DNA of 64,000 nt from Eriocheir sinensis (Eukaryota; Arthropoda; Malacostraca; Decapoda; Varunidae), in assembly GCF_024679095.1 (NCBI RefSeq), contig NC_066515.1:23636217-23700216 (forward strand), written 5' to 3'. Positions 1 to 10,635 of the stretch are shown here, one piece after another. The notes under the pieces were generated by a model. It saw only the letters and a program-made list of their open reading frames with translations, was not told the origin of the DNA and made no database searches. The stretch's first letter is position 1; each line of letters starts with the position of its first letter. The position numbers and the translations under genes were made by a program.

Positions 1-445
1 ATGTTCCAAAGTTTCTATTTCTGCACCACAGCACGGACACTCCTCACTTTTCCTCTGAAACCTGTTCCTCCAGTTTAGAGTTAGGGTATTAGTAACTGTT
101 CTTCCTCTTAATATTAATTTTGTACCCAATAAATTAAGTTAAGTTGGAACTTGTAATATTGCCCTGTAGACGGAGTTTTCTATTCTCTGTAATTTAGTGA
201 TCTCTTCTTCAGTGAATTCCATAATTTCGGCTGAAAAGAGTATATACTTCTGACAGTGCCATTCCCTTCAAGTAAGTTTTGCCAATTAGTAATCTATTAC
301 AACATCTTGCTATTACACTGTATGTAATGTTAGCTAGCTCACTAGCTTTTCTTAGTTTATGTTTTTTTAAGTCACTGAAGCAGTTTTTGTTGTTGGTTAT
401 TTTAACTCTTAGGTATACTTTGAGTTACTAGAATATTTTCAATGC
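1..445 (-). mobile_element. Degenerate non-LTR retrotransposon (LINE) fragment, C-terminal part of the RT ORF
   Basis: Read on the minus strand, this interval translates in pieces to FTEEEITKLQRIENSVYRAI followed by a Cys-rich CPCCGAEIETLEH segment. That is the layout of the C-terminal part of a LINE reverse-transcriptase polyprotein: a thumb-like region and then a Cys/His motif. The frame is broken by stops, so the copy is dead. The KLQRIENSVYR segment resembles QLEKVQNTVGR in the better-preserved copy at 8109-9294, so the two are probably related families. The fragment touches the left edge of the window and may continue outside it. Confidence 0.6.
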
Positions 446-2050
446 TCACTCCTCGGCAGCTTTGCATTTCACGTTTAAAGGTATCCCACAACTCTCCAGG
501 GTACGTACCCTATAATACCGCGCACTTCAAACCTATTTGAGACTGCCATTGCGGCATTGCATACACCTGAGCACACGTCTGCTGGTCCCTCGATCTGTTT
601 CTCAAGATGGAACCCTGTGGAACCTTAAAGAAACCCTGGCGGGGTTGTATCTTGAGGATCTTTAGGACCTCATGCGTATCTTCAGTTTTGCAACAAGTCT
701 GTGGTTGATCACAAAGAACTCAGCAACCAGGAAAGCCCTACAGATGATAAAATACCTCAGTTCAAATTTGGCGCGGAGCTCGACGGAACAAGTATGGCGA
801 GGCACGTTGCCGCTACTTGTCCGATACGTGTACAATACGAAAGCTTCCCAGAGCTATACACCGCTTTCACTTTTATAGTACTTGCTATGTGTATTCAGCA
901 ACTGAAACATCATTCCATCTGTTTGTTCAGCTACAAAACGCATATTTTCCCAGGAATTCGTTTTGGCAGGCATGGGGTTATATATAACTTTAGAATCCTT
1001 TGAGTCATCGTAATCGACTAAATATTTATGCGTGGACGGGATCAACTTTATCGCTTACTTGATTTAAAGTCACTGTAATCGAATACTTAGGTGAAGTGAT
1101 CTTGTTAAAGCTCTTTTCAACTTTGGTTATTTAAATATGTTGTAGGTGTGTCACGCAATGGAACACAAGATGAACAGTGATTGAACACTTGCCTTACAAG
1201 ATGATGAGCCCTTCTGCACGTCAGCCTGCCAGGTGAGTCGCCAGCCTGATACTGCTGCCTGCAGGCTGTTGTGTGCTCGTCGGTCGTACCTCGGTCTGCA
1301 CGCGTGTACGTGAGACTTCTTTCCGCCGCCCACACACTGGGCCCAGGGGGAGAGGGACGTAGAGAGGGGTGTCGGGAGGGGGAGGAGGAGGGATGTGGTG
1401 CCAAAACGTTTCGTTCGAGGGAGACAGGAAGCGGGGGAGCGAAGAGGGAGGCACAGCAGGGAGGGAGGCCATGATACGTTTCGTCCGCTCTGTTGCCGGG
1501 CCAGTGAACCCTTATCGCAGACGAAATATTTATCTAGATTGTACAGTATATAGTCCTTGGAAGTTGTCTCAAGGAGTCCCAAACACGCTTAAATTGGGAC
1601 ACACTTCCAAGGACTTGCGACTTTTAATTGATGAAACCGGCCCCTGGTATGGCCCAGTGATCTAAGAATCCTTATACAAAGATATGCATAATATAAACGA
1701 AGGCTATATCCTACGCGCGCAGCACAGCTTTTTTTTTAAAGTAAGGAGACAAAGGATCACACACACACACACACACACTACACACTTCTAGATAGATAGA
1801 TAGATGGATAGACTGCAAAACTTAGTGAGTCCCTGCTGTTTCTTCGTTTTTCCCTCGCACCGATGTCCAGACGACGTGACACTCGCGTCATTCGATTGTC
1901 CTGCAATGTCCTGCTATAGTGCATACCCCCCACAGAGCCACTAGCTGCACCTACGTACACCTGAGCTGGTGGGCAGGCTGGCTTATTAACAATAATGTTC
2001 TTTCAGCTGTGCTAAGTGAGTCTGCATTTGCCCCTAGATATTGTAGTTCC

Positions 2051-2051
<1 letters not shown>

Positions 2052-2104
<53 letters not shown>
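2052..2104. repeat. (AAT)n microsatellite
   Basis: This is an uninterrupted ATA/AAT trinucleotide tract of about 53 bases in intergenic DNA. Confidence 0.95.
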
Positions 2105-2158
2105 CGATCAATCAATATTTGCCTTAATTGTAACCATGCCAAAGATAAAGTGCTCTAA

Positions 2159-2600
2159 GTGAAGTGGGTGGATGATAGCAAATATTCTTTATGGGTTAGT
2201 AAGTATGAAGTATGCAAAAATGTGGCAGCCCGCGCCCGAACGATCGAAACTATATACACAATTAATAAGGGGATGATCAAGGATTTGGTAAAGTATAAAG
2301 GTGTACGTGTAGGCTATACCATCAGGAAATTATTTGAACGTAGTACTACCACCAAGGAGACTTTATACGATCGATAGTCTCCTTGACCACCACCTAGACG
2401 CGGGCATGGGGGAGGGAAGGGAGGTAACAGCAGGGAGGGAGGGGAGAGGGGTAACTTGATAAGACGTAGCACAGATCGAGTGGAGTATATAAGTGTACGT
2501 AGTAAAGTATTTAATTAAGTATGAAGTAAGAAGGATCAGGGAAGACCTAAGATTAAGCGATACAAAGCGGATCGAACAGCTCAAAAGAATTAAGTATATA
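2159..2600 (+). mobile_element. LINE 3'-tail-like repeat copy
   Basis: The right end carries the signature GAAGACCTAAG, then GCGATACAAAGCGG, then CAGCTCAAAAG. The same ordered motifs occur at 9230-9294, just downstream of a reverse-transcriptase fragment, and at 17632-17690. That makes this a 3'-UTR copy of the same retrotransposon family or of a SINE that borrowed its tail. The 5' limit is uncertain. Confidence 0.5.
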
Positions 2601-2611
2601 TTGTGGGTGCA

Positions 2612-2634
2612 TGAGGTTAGGTTAGGTTAGGTTA
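2612..2634 (+). repeat. Short TTAGG array (telomere-type repeat)
   Basis: Four consecutive GGTTA/TTAGG units occur directly after the LINE-tail copy. TTAGG is the canonical arthropod telomere unit. An internal array this short may be a seed left by repair or retrotransposition, or chance. Confidence 0.6.
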
Positions 2635-3504
2635 GTCAGGGTAGTATAAGTAACCTTTGCAATGGCACCCCTTCTTGTCTTCAAACGTTCTCTTGAAAAA
2701 TGAAAATCACTCTTCTTGCGTGCGAGCGTGTTCGTGTGTGTGTGTGTGTGTACATGTGTTCCGGCTCTTTTTTTTTATTTCGCATTATATACTCCTAATC
2801 CGTAATTCCTTTTTCAATTTTGTTCCTTTTCTGTCAAATGAAAGTTTTCCCATCACCTCCTGCTTACTTATCCTCTATGGCAGTGGCAGTGAGTTGACAG
2901 CCCGTTGTGGTGTCGTGAGCTGTCCGGGTTTTGTTTACAAATAAAGGACAGATTTTGACGGCCCCACAGCCCCCTGAAACACCCACTGACCCCAGGAGAA
3001 GACAGTAGCAATCAATCCGTCAGGAGGGGCGTACACTTGGGCGTGCATCACCGTGACCACCCTGCAACGCCAAATCTGGAAATGTGAAGAGACAAATTGA
3101 TGTCTTTGGTAATAAGTCTTTGTAGAATCAGAGGGTGTTGCTTGCTGGGATTCAATGATTACTCCTTGAAATTGAATCGAGGCCTATTACCTGCATAATC
3201 CATAAATGTCAACTCCAGCTATATGGGCATGTTTTGTGTTACCCAGAAGGTGACCTGCTCATTTTGGCTGGTACTTCTGCAAGTCCTGAGCTGAGGAGGT
3301 ATTTGATTTGGAAGGATGTCCTCATGACTTGCTCAGAGACAGATATATGGTCTCTATACTTCCACAGTAACTATTAACCTACCTTGAAGGACTGTTTCTC
3401 TTTTTAATGCCATGTCCATCCTTTTATGTTGTTCTCTTCTTGCCGTGTAGTAATGTGTAAAAGATATTAAAATCACAGAAATGGTTTGTATTTTCTTGGG
3501 TAGG

Positions 3505-6500
3505 ATGGAGCGGCCACGCAGGAACCCCCGGCCCCCTGGCACTCTCAGCGACTACCTAACAGTGGGGGAAGCAGAGAGCAGAAACATTTGTGTGGAGAAG
3601 AACACTGTGAAACAAGAAAAGGAAGAGGAAGAGATGAAACCCAAAGACACAAACCAACTAAATGCAGACAAGAAGCTTTTGCTCTCACAGCCGTACAAAT
3701 GTGGGGAGTGTAAGGCTCGCTATCGCAGCCGAGTGGCTCTGTTGCGTCATGCTGTCAAGCACAGCGGTGAGACAATGCTCTTTTTTAATGCCTTGCAAAC
3801 TAGAGAACCATGTCTTTATCATTTGTATAGGAATGCATGAAATACAACCTTTACCATGAAGTTCTTGAAATTTTAGAGGCCATAGCTTTTGCTTTTGCAT
3901 TTCATAAACATAATTACTATTTACATAACTTTATTTCACAATTCACAGCTTATCATCAAACACAATACTGCATAAGAGAAAGACAGTACTAGAGAATTTT
4001 ATCTAAGTACGCTGTATGAGTTTGTACATTAATGCTGTTTTGCATGTATATATAAAGCAATGAAAAGTAACTGTGTGCATTTATACATGTACTCTGCAAT
4101 TTTCCAGGAGAGAAGCCGTTTGTGTGCTGTGAGTGTGGGCGCGGCCTCTCCAGCCAGTGTGCCCTCACCGAACACATGAATATCCACACCAACAACAGGC
4201 CTCACCGGTACAGACAGACATTTCACAATTCTAACTTTTAGATATTAATCATGAAATAGTACTATTTTAACTCTGGTATTGGTATTATTACTCTTGAAAT
4301 TCCAGGATTTGATTCACTTTAATTTGTCTCCAGGAATTGTTTTAAGAGTCCCTTTATTCGTATTAATGGTCATGATAAAATACTTGGACATACTTTCCAT
4401 TTGGCTTCAGTTGTGAGGAGTGTGGTCTGGAGAGCCGGCAACTCAGTGTCCACCTGCGCCACCTGCTGACCCATCAGTCCCAGCCACAGCACCTGTACAC
4501 CTGCTCTGTGTGCTCCAAGACCTTCAAGCAGAATGAATACCTCAAGAAGCACATGCGCAAGCACACAGGTCAGGATTGTAAAATCAAATTTTGCAAGTTC
4601 AATAGAACCTCAATTTAACATGAGCTTGGTGCCAAAAGAACTCATTCTTTTTACCTTTACCTTTTAACTTTATTTTACAGGTGAGAAACCCTTTTCATGT
4701 GAGGTATGTGGCAAATCGTTCACTTGCAAGAGTGAGCTGAATCGTCACAGCAAGCGCCACTCCTCTGAGAGACCACACTCTTGCACAGACTGCGGAAAAA
4801 GTTTCAAGATGAGGCACAACCTTCGCAAACACCTGAGAGCACATGCAGGAACACAGCAGTGGAAGTGCCTCCTTTGTCCAGCAGTATTCTCAAAACTAAA
4901 GTTATTGGAAGTATGTTATGTCTTTGATTCAAGTTTCTGAGTAAACATAATAATATTATTGATATATAAAATCATAGGACTTGAATTCTTGCATAGTATT
5001 AGGCAAACAGTAAATTCCAAGTACAGTACAGATGTGAAGAAGTATAGCTCTCCAAGCAAATGTATCAACCTATGGTGGTGTGTAAATAGATATCCATGGG
5101 ATCTGGATAGTAGCAGCTATGGGGATAGAGCAGTGCTACATTCTGTATGCTACAACTTAGTAATATTTAGTATATATAATGTTTTTAACTTGGAATTTGT
5201 GTTATGTTGATTTCCCTTACAGGCACATAAAAAGACACACTTAGAGACAGTTCAACAGCTGAACATCAACAGACCCGATGACAGCATTCTCATCATCTCG
5301 GCCGAAGGGGACGACCGCCGGAAATTGCCTTCCGTCCACACTGTCATGGTTCCCAAAGAGAACCTAACCACTGATGGAAGTGATGGAAACTCAAAAAAAC
5401 ACCTGAGAATAAATGGGACAAGCTTGCCTCTTGAATTAATACTCAAATCTGTTGGTAAAGGAAATAATATCAAAATAAAGATAATTGACAAGCCAGCACA
5501 GCCAAGGATTCAGTCATGCACAACCAAGGAAAATGTCGTAGAACTTGTGGATGAAGAGGCCACTAAGCCAGGAGGACTCAAGGATTCCAAGGACTCCACA
5601 CCCCACCTGCAGGAGGCTCACCCCCCTCAAGGTCTCTTATTAACCAGAACCTAAGTAATGATAGTAGGCATAAGCTCTATTGCTTTATTCTTATTTTCTC
5701 GACCACACTCTTAGCTCTAGGATTTTAGTGTATCAGTTTTAGGTATCAAAGTTGTATATATACTTAAACTAAGTTTAGATTTAGAATGTAAGGATTATAG
5801 TCTCAATTTCCTCTTTAATTTTCCTAGTTTGAGTAATACAGTGAACTTTCCTTTTGACACAGCAGGATGTTTAAGTATAATAAGTAGAAATTGAAAGAGT
5901 GACCTTCCTATTTGCTTTTCATCCAGCAGATAGTCACATGGAGAGCGTGAATGATAAGGCAATGAAAGTTGCAAGTGTGCTTAGTACATCAGCCAGTATT
6001 GAGAGTCATTGCCTTTCCAAGCACTATCAGCAAGTCAACCCAGCCTCCCCAGACTATTGCTGCTGGCTGGCCACATTTTCTTCACTCTCTCAGCAACTCA
6101 ATCCAACGTTTGATCCCGAGGTGTGTGATTTTGGACCTTTGTTTAACACTGAATTCTTGGGGATTGAAACTTGAGTAACAAGGGTCCAACAGCAGTAGTA
6201 TCAATATAACTTATTTCATATCCCTGTACCTTGTGGTTCTTGGAGTCTTTCTAGTTCTCCTCATTTGTGGGATAGATTTCTAGTGTTCCATGTTTTTATA
6301 GTGGCGCTATCTTACTTGACTCTTGTTGTCCCCTGGAACTCATGTTTGGTCCTTTCTAGAGAGTTTTATCTAGAGTCTGGTTTGAGAGGTGGTCTTCAGG
6401 ACAGCATTATGAGTTGTCTTAGGCCACTCAATGATGACTGAAAATTGTCAGCTTTTATCGGCAGGTGGGATTCGAACCCAGGTCCTCCAGGACGCCATGC

Positions 6501-6947
6501 CTACTAGGTGACCATTAAGCCACTACCTCTGGTATTACTAAGCCATCTTAAATGCCATTCCATATCCACTACATCTTTCTCTCCCATTTTCTGTCTAGCA
6601 TGTATAAATGACCTGCTCAAACTGCCTGGCAAATTCTACTGTAACTTGCTCCTTTAAGCTTTTTATGAGACAGTGTATACATATATATTCATATGTAATT
6701 TATTTAAAAACAGCACATGCTTCTGTGTCAGGTATGCAAACATCTGAACTTCATCAGCACAACACTTCAGAATTGCCTCCTCCATGAGCCAGCCCAGGGA
6801 GCATCCAAGACAGCCCAGCTGGAGGGGATGGAGGGTGCACTGCCCTGTCTCACACAGACTCAGTACCAGTTCATCTACAAGCAGTACAGGCTGGTGCAGG
6901 AGGTGCTGCTGAGACACTTTGCTCATCATATCAGTGATAATAAATAG
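3505..6947 (+). CDS. C2H2 zinc-finger protein with seven fingers, seven coding exons
   Basis: The model has coding exons 3505-3766, 4108-4207, 4411-4568, 4681-4910, 5223-5631, 5930-6120 and 6714-6947, all with GT-AG junctions and continuous phase, giving 527 residues. Seven C2H2 fingers lie in tandem at about residues 66-86, 94-114, 122-145, 151-173, 179-201, 207-229 and 235-257. SGEKPF and TGEKPF linkers are typical of DNA-binding arrays, so it is probably a nuclear sequence-specific transcription factor. The N-terminal 60 residues are acidic and charged. The C-terminal 270 residues have no domain I recognise; the last exon holds HMLLCQVCKH, which looks zinc-binding but lacks a full finger. 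I chose the ATG at 3505 because TTTTCTTGGGTAG directly before it looks like a 3' splice site, implying a non-coding first exon; an in-frame ATG lies at 3481. Exon 6 has a CAGCAG tandem acceptor. I cannot assign an orthologue. Confidence 0.85.
6461..6534 (-). mobile_element. tRNA-derived SINE head in intron 6 of the zinc-finger gene
   Basis: On the minus strand the segment shows a box-A-like TGGCTTAATGGTCA and a perfect box B, GGTTCGAATCC, about 40 bases apart, the internal RNA polymerase III promoter layout of a tRNA. The arms do not form a clean cloverleaf, so I call it a SINE head and not a functional tRNA gene. Confidence 0.55.
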
Positions 6948-7184
6948 TCAGGTAGTCAGACAGGTGGAACCTCAGCTTGTATCAGTTTATCTTTGATATC
7001 ACTGATATACCATTCCTCCAGTATGTTTGTTACAGTAGGAGTGTACAAAGACTGGTTTTCTTGTGCTTCATCTTCTGTACCATCTTCAGTTGCTAACCAT
7101 ACTAAAGTTTCAAGACATCTCAAAAGGTATTTCAGTAACTCTAGACTTATCTTATTTAATTTGTCATTCAAGAGGTGATATGTA

Positions 7185-7190
7185 AATAAA
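7185..7190 (+). promoter_or_regulatory. Polyadenylation signal, zinc-finger gene
   Basis: An AATAAA hexamer lies about 240 bases after the TAG stop of the zinc-finger gene in otherwise A/T-rich sequence. It is the first canonical signal I see downstream. Confidence 0.5.
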
Positions 7191-8108
7191 TATAATATTT
7201 CCATATTTTCCCAATGCTTTCCTTTATTCTTTGGCAATTATAATTAAGTGTAATTGATAAATTATCAGATTTTATCATTTATTTTCAATGATCATGGCAA
7301 ATACTTTCATAAATGCTACTCAGTATGTGTGTTTACCTAGTTGTGTGCAGTATTGGACTTATCCTCATGAGAGAAAGAGAGAGAGAGAGAATTTAAGTAT
7401 AATTTGCACATCTGGATAGCTAAATTTTCTCGTCTTTCTTTAATCTTTTCTTTAATAGTTTGCTGTGGTGTCTAGAAGGTAGCTGTTCAGGAACTAAATT
7501 AATTGATGTCAACCTTTCCTTTTCCTTTGACACATTTATAGATCATAATCATATCACCTCATTTACTTTTCTCATTTAGTGTTGCTAATTGTAGATTCGA
7601 TTCTCTATGGCTGAAGTCTCTCAGACTGGGCAGTTGGCACCCATCTTAATACTATACTGCTGCATATGAGTCTTGGTTCAATGAATGATATACTTATTTT
7701 CTGTACCATTTCACCATTGGTGTATGCAAAGAAACTCATATTCCTCAACAAGTTGTATGTATCACTTATTTATTTATTTATTTATTTATACAGGTAAAGT
7801 AAAGGTAAAGTTGGGGGCATACGCTCTACTGGCGTGGCCGCGGTGCTCATCAAGTGCTCATCTCCGTCGCATTGGCCCTTGAGCCTGTGTTTTAAAAAAC
7901 GAAACTGCATGAGTTTAAAAAAAGTACATAAAGCAAAAAGAAAACCAAATTTGTTTAGGGCATGTTGCTTCCTTCTCCTTTGTTGTATACTTGCAACAGT
8001 AAACTCACTGGTTTAGGAAGCGCCGTTGCCAAGGCAAGGCCGAGGTCATCTGACAGGCGCACAGGTAAACAAACAAGGCGGCGTGCGGCGGAGGAGGAGA
8101 GAAGTTAG
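7191..8108. other. Intergenic region with a TTTA microsatellite and a SINE fragment
   Basis: No gene is visible. The region contains a short GA tract near 7372-7390, a (TTTA)n tract at 7766-7790 and, at 7791-7880, a fragment beginning AGGTAAAGT that matches the start of the SINE at 33776-34072 (AAAGTTGGGG followed by the GCTCATCTCC and CATTGGCC motifs). Confidence 0.5.
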
Positions 8109-9294
8109 GGTGCCTGGCTTACGCTGATGATGTAGTGTTGATGACGGAGAGGAAAGAGGAGATGGAGGAGATCCTGCACATAGCTCAGGCATATGGGAGG
8201 GAGTGGGACCTGAAATTTAGTGAAAGAAAATGTAAGGTTATGGAGTTTGGTAGTGGAGGCAGTAACCAATGGGTACTAGGAAACAACGTGCTGGAGGTAG
8301 TCGATAAATATATGTACTTAGGAATGGAGGTTAGCAAGGAAGGCATAGGAGGGGAGAAACAGAGGAAAGTGAATGAAGGGAAGGCAAGGAGGATGTCAGG
8401 GATGATAATAAATGGAGGCAATAGAGTAGTAAACAAATATGATGTAGGGCGAAGTCTGTGGAAAGGAGTAGGTGTACCATATTGCCTCTATGGATCAGAG
8501 ATAACACTACAGAGAAGGGACATCGCACAGCTAGAAAAGGTTCAGAACACAGTAGGCAGAGGAGATATGGGATGGAGTACATTCAAGGAAAGAATTGTAA
8601 ACTTAAGAAAATTGAAAAGAGTAGTGAGGAGAGATGGGCAAAGAAAATACTGCAAGAAAGTGGAAACAAGTCCACCTGGGGAAAGAGTTAGAGAGGTGGA
8701 AAAGGAGAGAACACCTGAGGGAAGAGTGGAATGAAATGGAGATCAGGGATGTGAAGAAGGCAGTAGAAACGACCGGACAAGTCAAATGGCAGGAAGGAAC
8801 GAGTGGCAAGTCAACGCTAAAATGGTACAGTAGGAAACAGAAACCAGAGGGAGTACACTGGCATGTAGGAGACTGGGGAGCAAACTATTGTTTAAAGCAA
8901 GAACAGGAACCCTGAAACCAGGACTGTAGCTGGGGCAGATGGAAACAGTAGAACACCTAATAGTGGAATGCAGCAACTATGAGCGGCAGAGAGGGAGTTG
9001 GTGGCAGGAGTAGTGATGGTAATAGGCGGAGAGGAGACTAGAGGAGTGTTGGGGCTGTATGGAGACAAAAAAACGGAAAGAAGAATGGTAAAGTTGGCAA
9101 AAGTGTTCAGTGCTGGGAAAAAAAGCACAAATGTCCGTATAAGTGTATATAAGTGGCTTTATTTCAGATTAGAAAATTACATAACGCTGAAAAGAAAGTT
9201 GTGTGAATAAGAAGGGAGGAACGAGAGGAGGAGGACCTAAGAAGCGATACAAAGCGTTACAGGTCAAAAGAAGAAGAAGAAGAAGAAGAAGGGC
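8109..9294 (+). mobile_element. 5'-truncated LINE: RT palm/thumb remnant with (AAG)n tail
   Basis: The fragment opens with CLAYADDVVLM, the YADD catalytic box of non-LTR reverse transcriptases. A 199-residue open frame follows (to 8734) with the typical thumb region: LKFSERKCKVMEFG, DKYMYLGMEV and VPYCLYGSEI. After frame changes, a GQMETVEHLIVEC segment near 8935-8985 represents the C-terminal Cys/His motif. The 3' end carries GACCTAAG-AAGCGATACAAAGCG and finishes in an (AAG)n tail at 9268-9292. The start inside the RT domain and the frameshifts show a 5'-truncated, inactive copy in the zinc-finger/MOCS3 intergenic space. The clade cannot be fixed without alignment. Confidence 0.85.
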
Positions 9295-9584
9295 TGGAGG
9301 AGGAGGCAAAGTGTGAGTTATTTTTCTCATGACTGCTGTAACACGTTAACCATATTCACACTGTAGGGCTGGTCACGTGTTTGCATACAAGGATAACTCA
9401 TAATATATGCATCCTCATTGGCGATAGAGCAAGTATGTTGGCAGTAAATGACTATGCGCTCTGAAACTCGCTGTGAAGCTGTGTAGACAGTATTATACAA
9501 TCCATTATAGATATTAACGACTATAGGAAGGACTAGACCTGCAGTTTTACCGATTCTTAATAAATACCAGAAAGGAAACATTTT

Positions 9585-10290
9585 GGTAATTGTGGAGATT
9601 CACTACGCGCCTCCAAAATACGATATTACGCCTCCATACAGTATTATACTTAGGGGATGAAATACATCTCCCTTAACCATAATATGAAGGCGGAAAAACT
9701 TAAAAGTAAAGAAAAAGTGGTAAAGGTAGTGAAAAGGCATATTATACATACATGCGCTGTTTTGGTGTCGGTGCTTCGGCGGTGGTGGCAGTGTTGCCAA
9801 CGATCCGGTTAGCGATAGTACGCTAGGTTAGCGATGATACGTTTAGTTAGCGATTAGCCCACGCATGTGAGACCAGGTTCACCACGCGTGGTTATTTTTT
9901 TTTTTTTAGAACACTCCTTTACCCAAAGGGTTTTGTAAAGGTTTGGGCCGGGTATAGTATTAGGTAAAGGTGCGTGTTCTAAAAAAAAATAATGATAATA
10001 ACCACGCATGGTGAACCTGGTCTCACATGCTTTGGCTAATCGCTAACTAAATGTACCATAGCTAACCTAGCGTACCATCGCTAACCGGATCGTTGGCAAC
10101 ACTGTCACTGCCGCCGACACCAAAACAGCATGCGTATGTATAATCTGCCTTTTCAGTACCTTTACAACTTTTTCTTTTAAGTTTTTCCGCCTTCATATTA
10201 TGGTTAAGGGACATATATTTTGTCCCTCAACTATAATATGGAGGCGTAATATCGTATTTTGGAGGCGCGTAGTGAATCTCCACAATTACC
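9585..10290. mobile_element. Foldback element: 0.7-kb near-complete inverted repeat
   Basis: The left end GGTAATTGTGGAGATTCAC is the reverse complement of the right end GTGAATCTCCACAATTACC. The match continues inward for about 330 bases on each side, through CTACGCGCCTCCAAAATACG, TTGCCAACGATCCGG and CCAGGTTCACCACGCG. Only about 40-60 central bases are unpaired. No open frame spans it, so it is a non-autonomous foldback/MITE-like element. The target-site duplication is ambiguous because the terminal AATT is itself palindromic. The right end is 345 bases before the MOCS3 start codon. Confidence 0.85.
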
Positions 10291-10635
10291 CTTATTTTTT
10301 GTATAAAAACAACAAATATTTTATACAAATGGCAGTCACTTTCAGATCAAGGAAAATCAGTTAAAGCTGGACAATTTACAGTTTCACCCAACCAATGATT
10401 TGCTCACGTGGTTCATGTTTTTCTGGTGATTTTAATTTTGGCAATGTTTTACAGTGTCAGCAAGTTTAGTCAGTATTGGCAGTGTTGACAAAATTCAACT
10501 GGAGTGTGTAATTCAACCATGTGATATTCAGTTAAGCTTTACCTCATTCTCAAAATACTGCAAAAAGCAACAGCTGCAGTTCCTGTAAGAAAACTGACAA
10601 AAGTCTTTACAGCAAGTAAAGGAGAGTCTGGAGGC

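Larger units (their letters stand above)
446..3503. other. Intergenic region upstream of the zinc-finger gene, with simple repeats and a LINE tail
   Basis: I find no convincing exon here. The stretch holds a G/C-rich segment at about 1320-1480, a (CA)n tract at 1758-1778, a (GATA)n tract near 1790-1812, an (AAT)n tract at 2052-2104, a LINE 3'-tail-like segment at about 2159-2600, a short TTAGG array near 2612-2634 and a (GT)n tract at 2735-2758. Short open frames in this stretch have no family features. Non-coding first exons and the promoter of the downstream gene may lie here but cannot be located by eye. Confidence 0.6.

Noticed and set aside
6461..6534. A functional tRNA gene.
   Set aside because: Boxes A and B are present but the acceptor and anticodon stems do not pair properly. 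The same applies at 29452 and 34009, so SINE heads are more likely.
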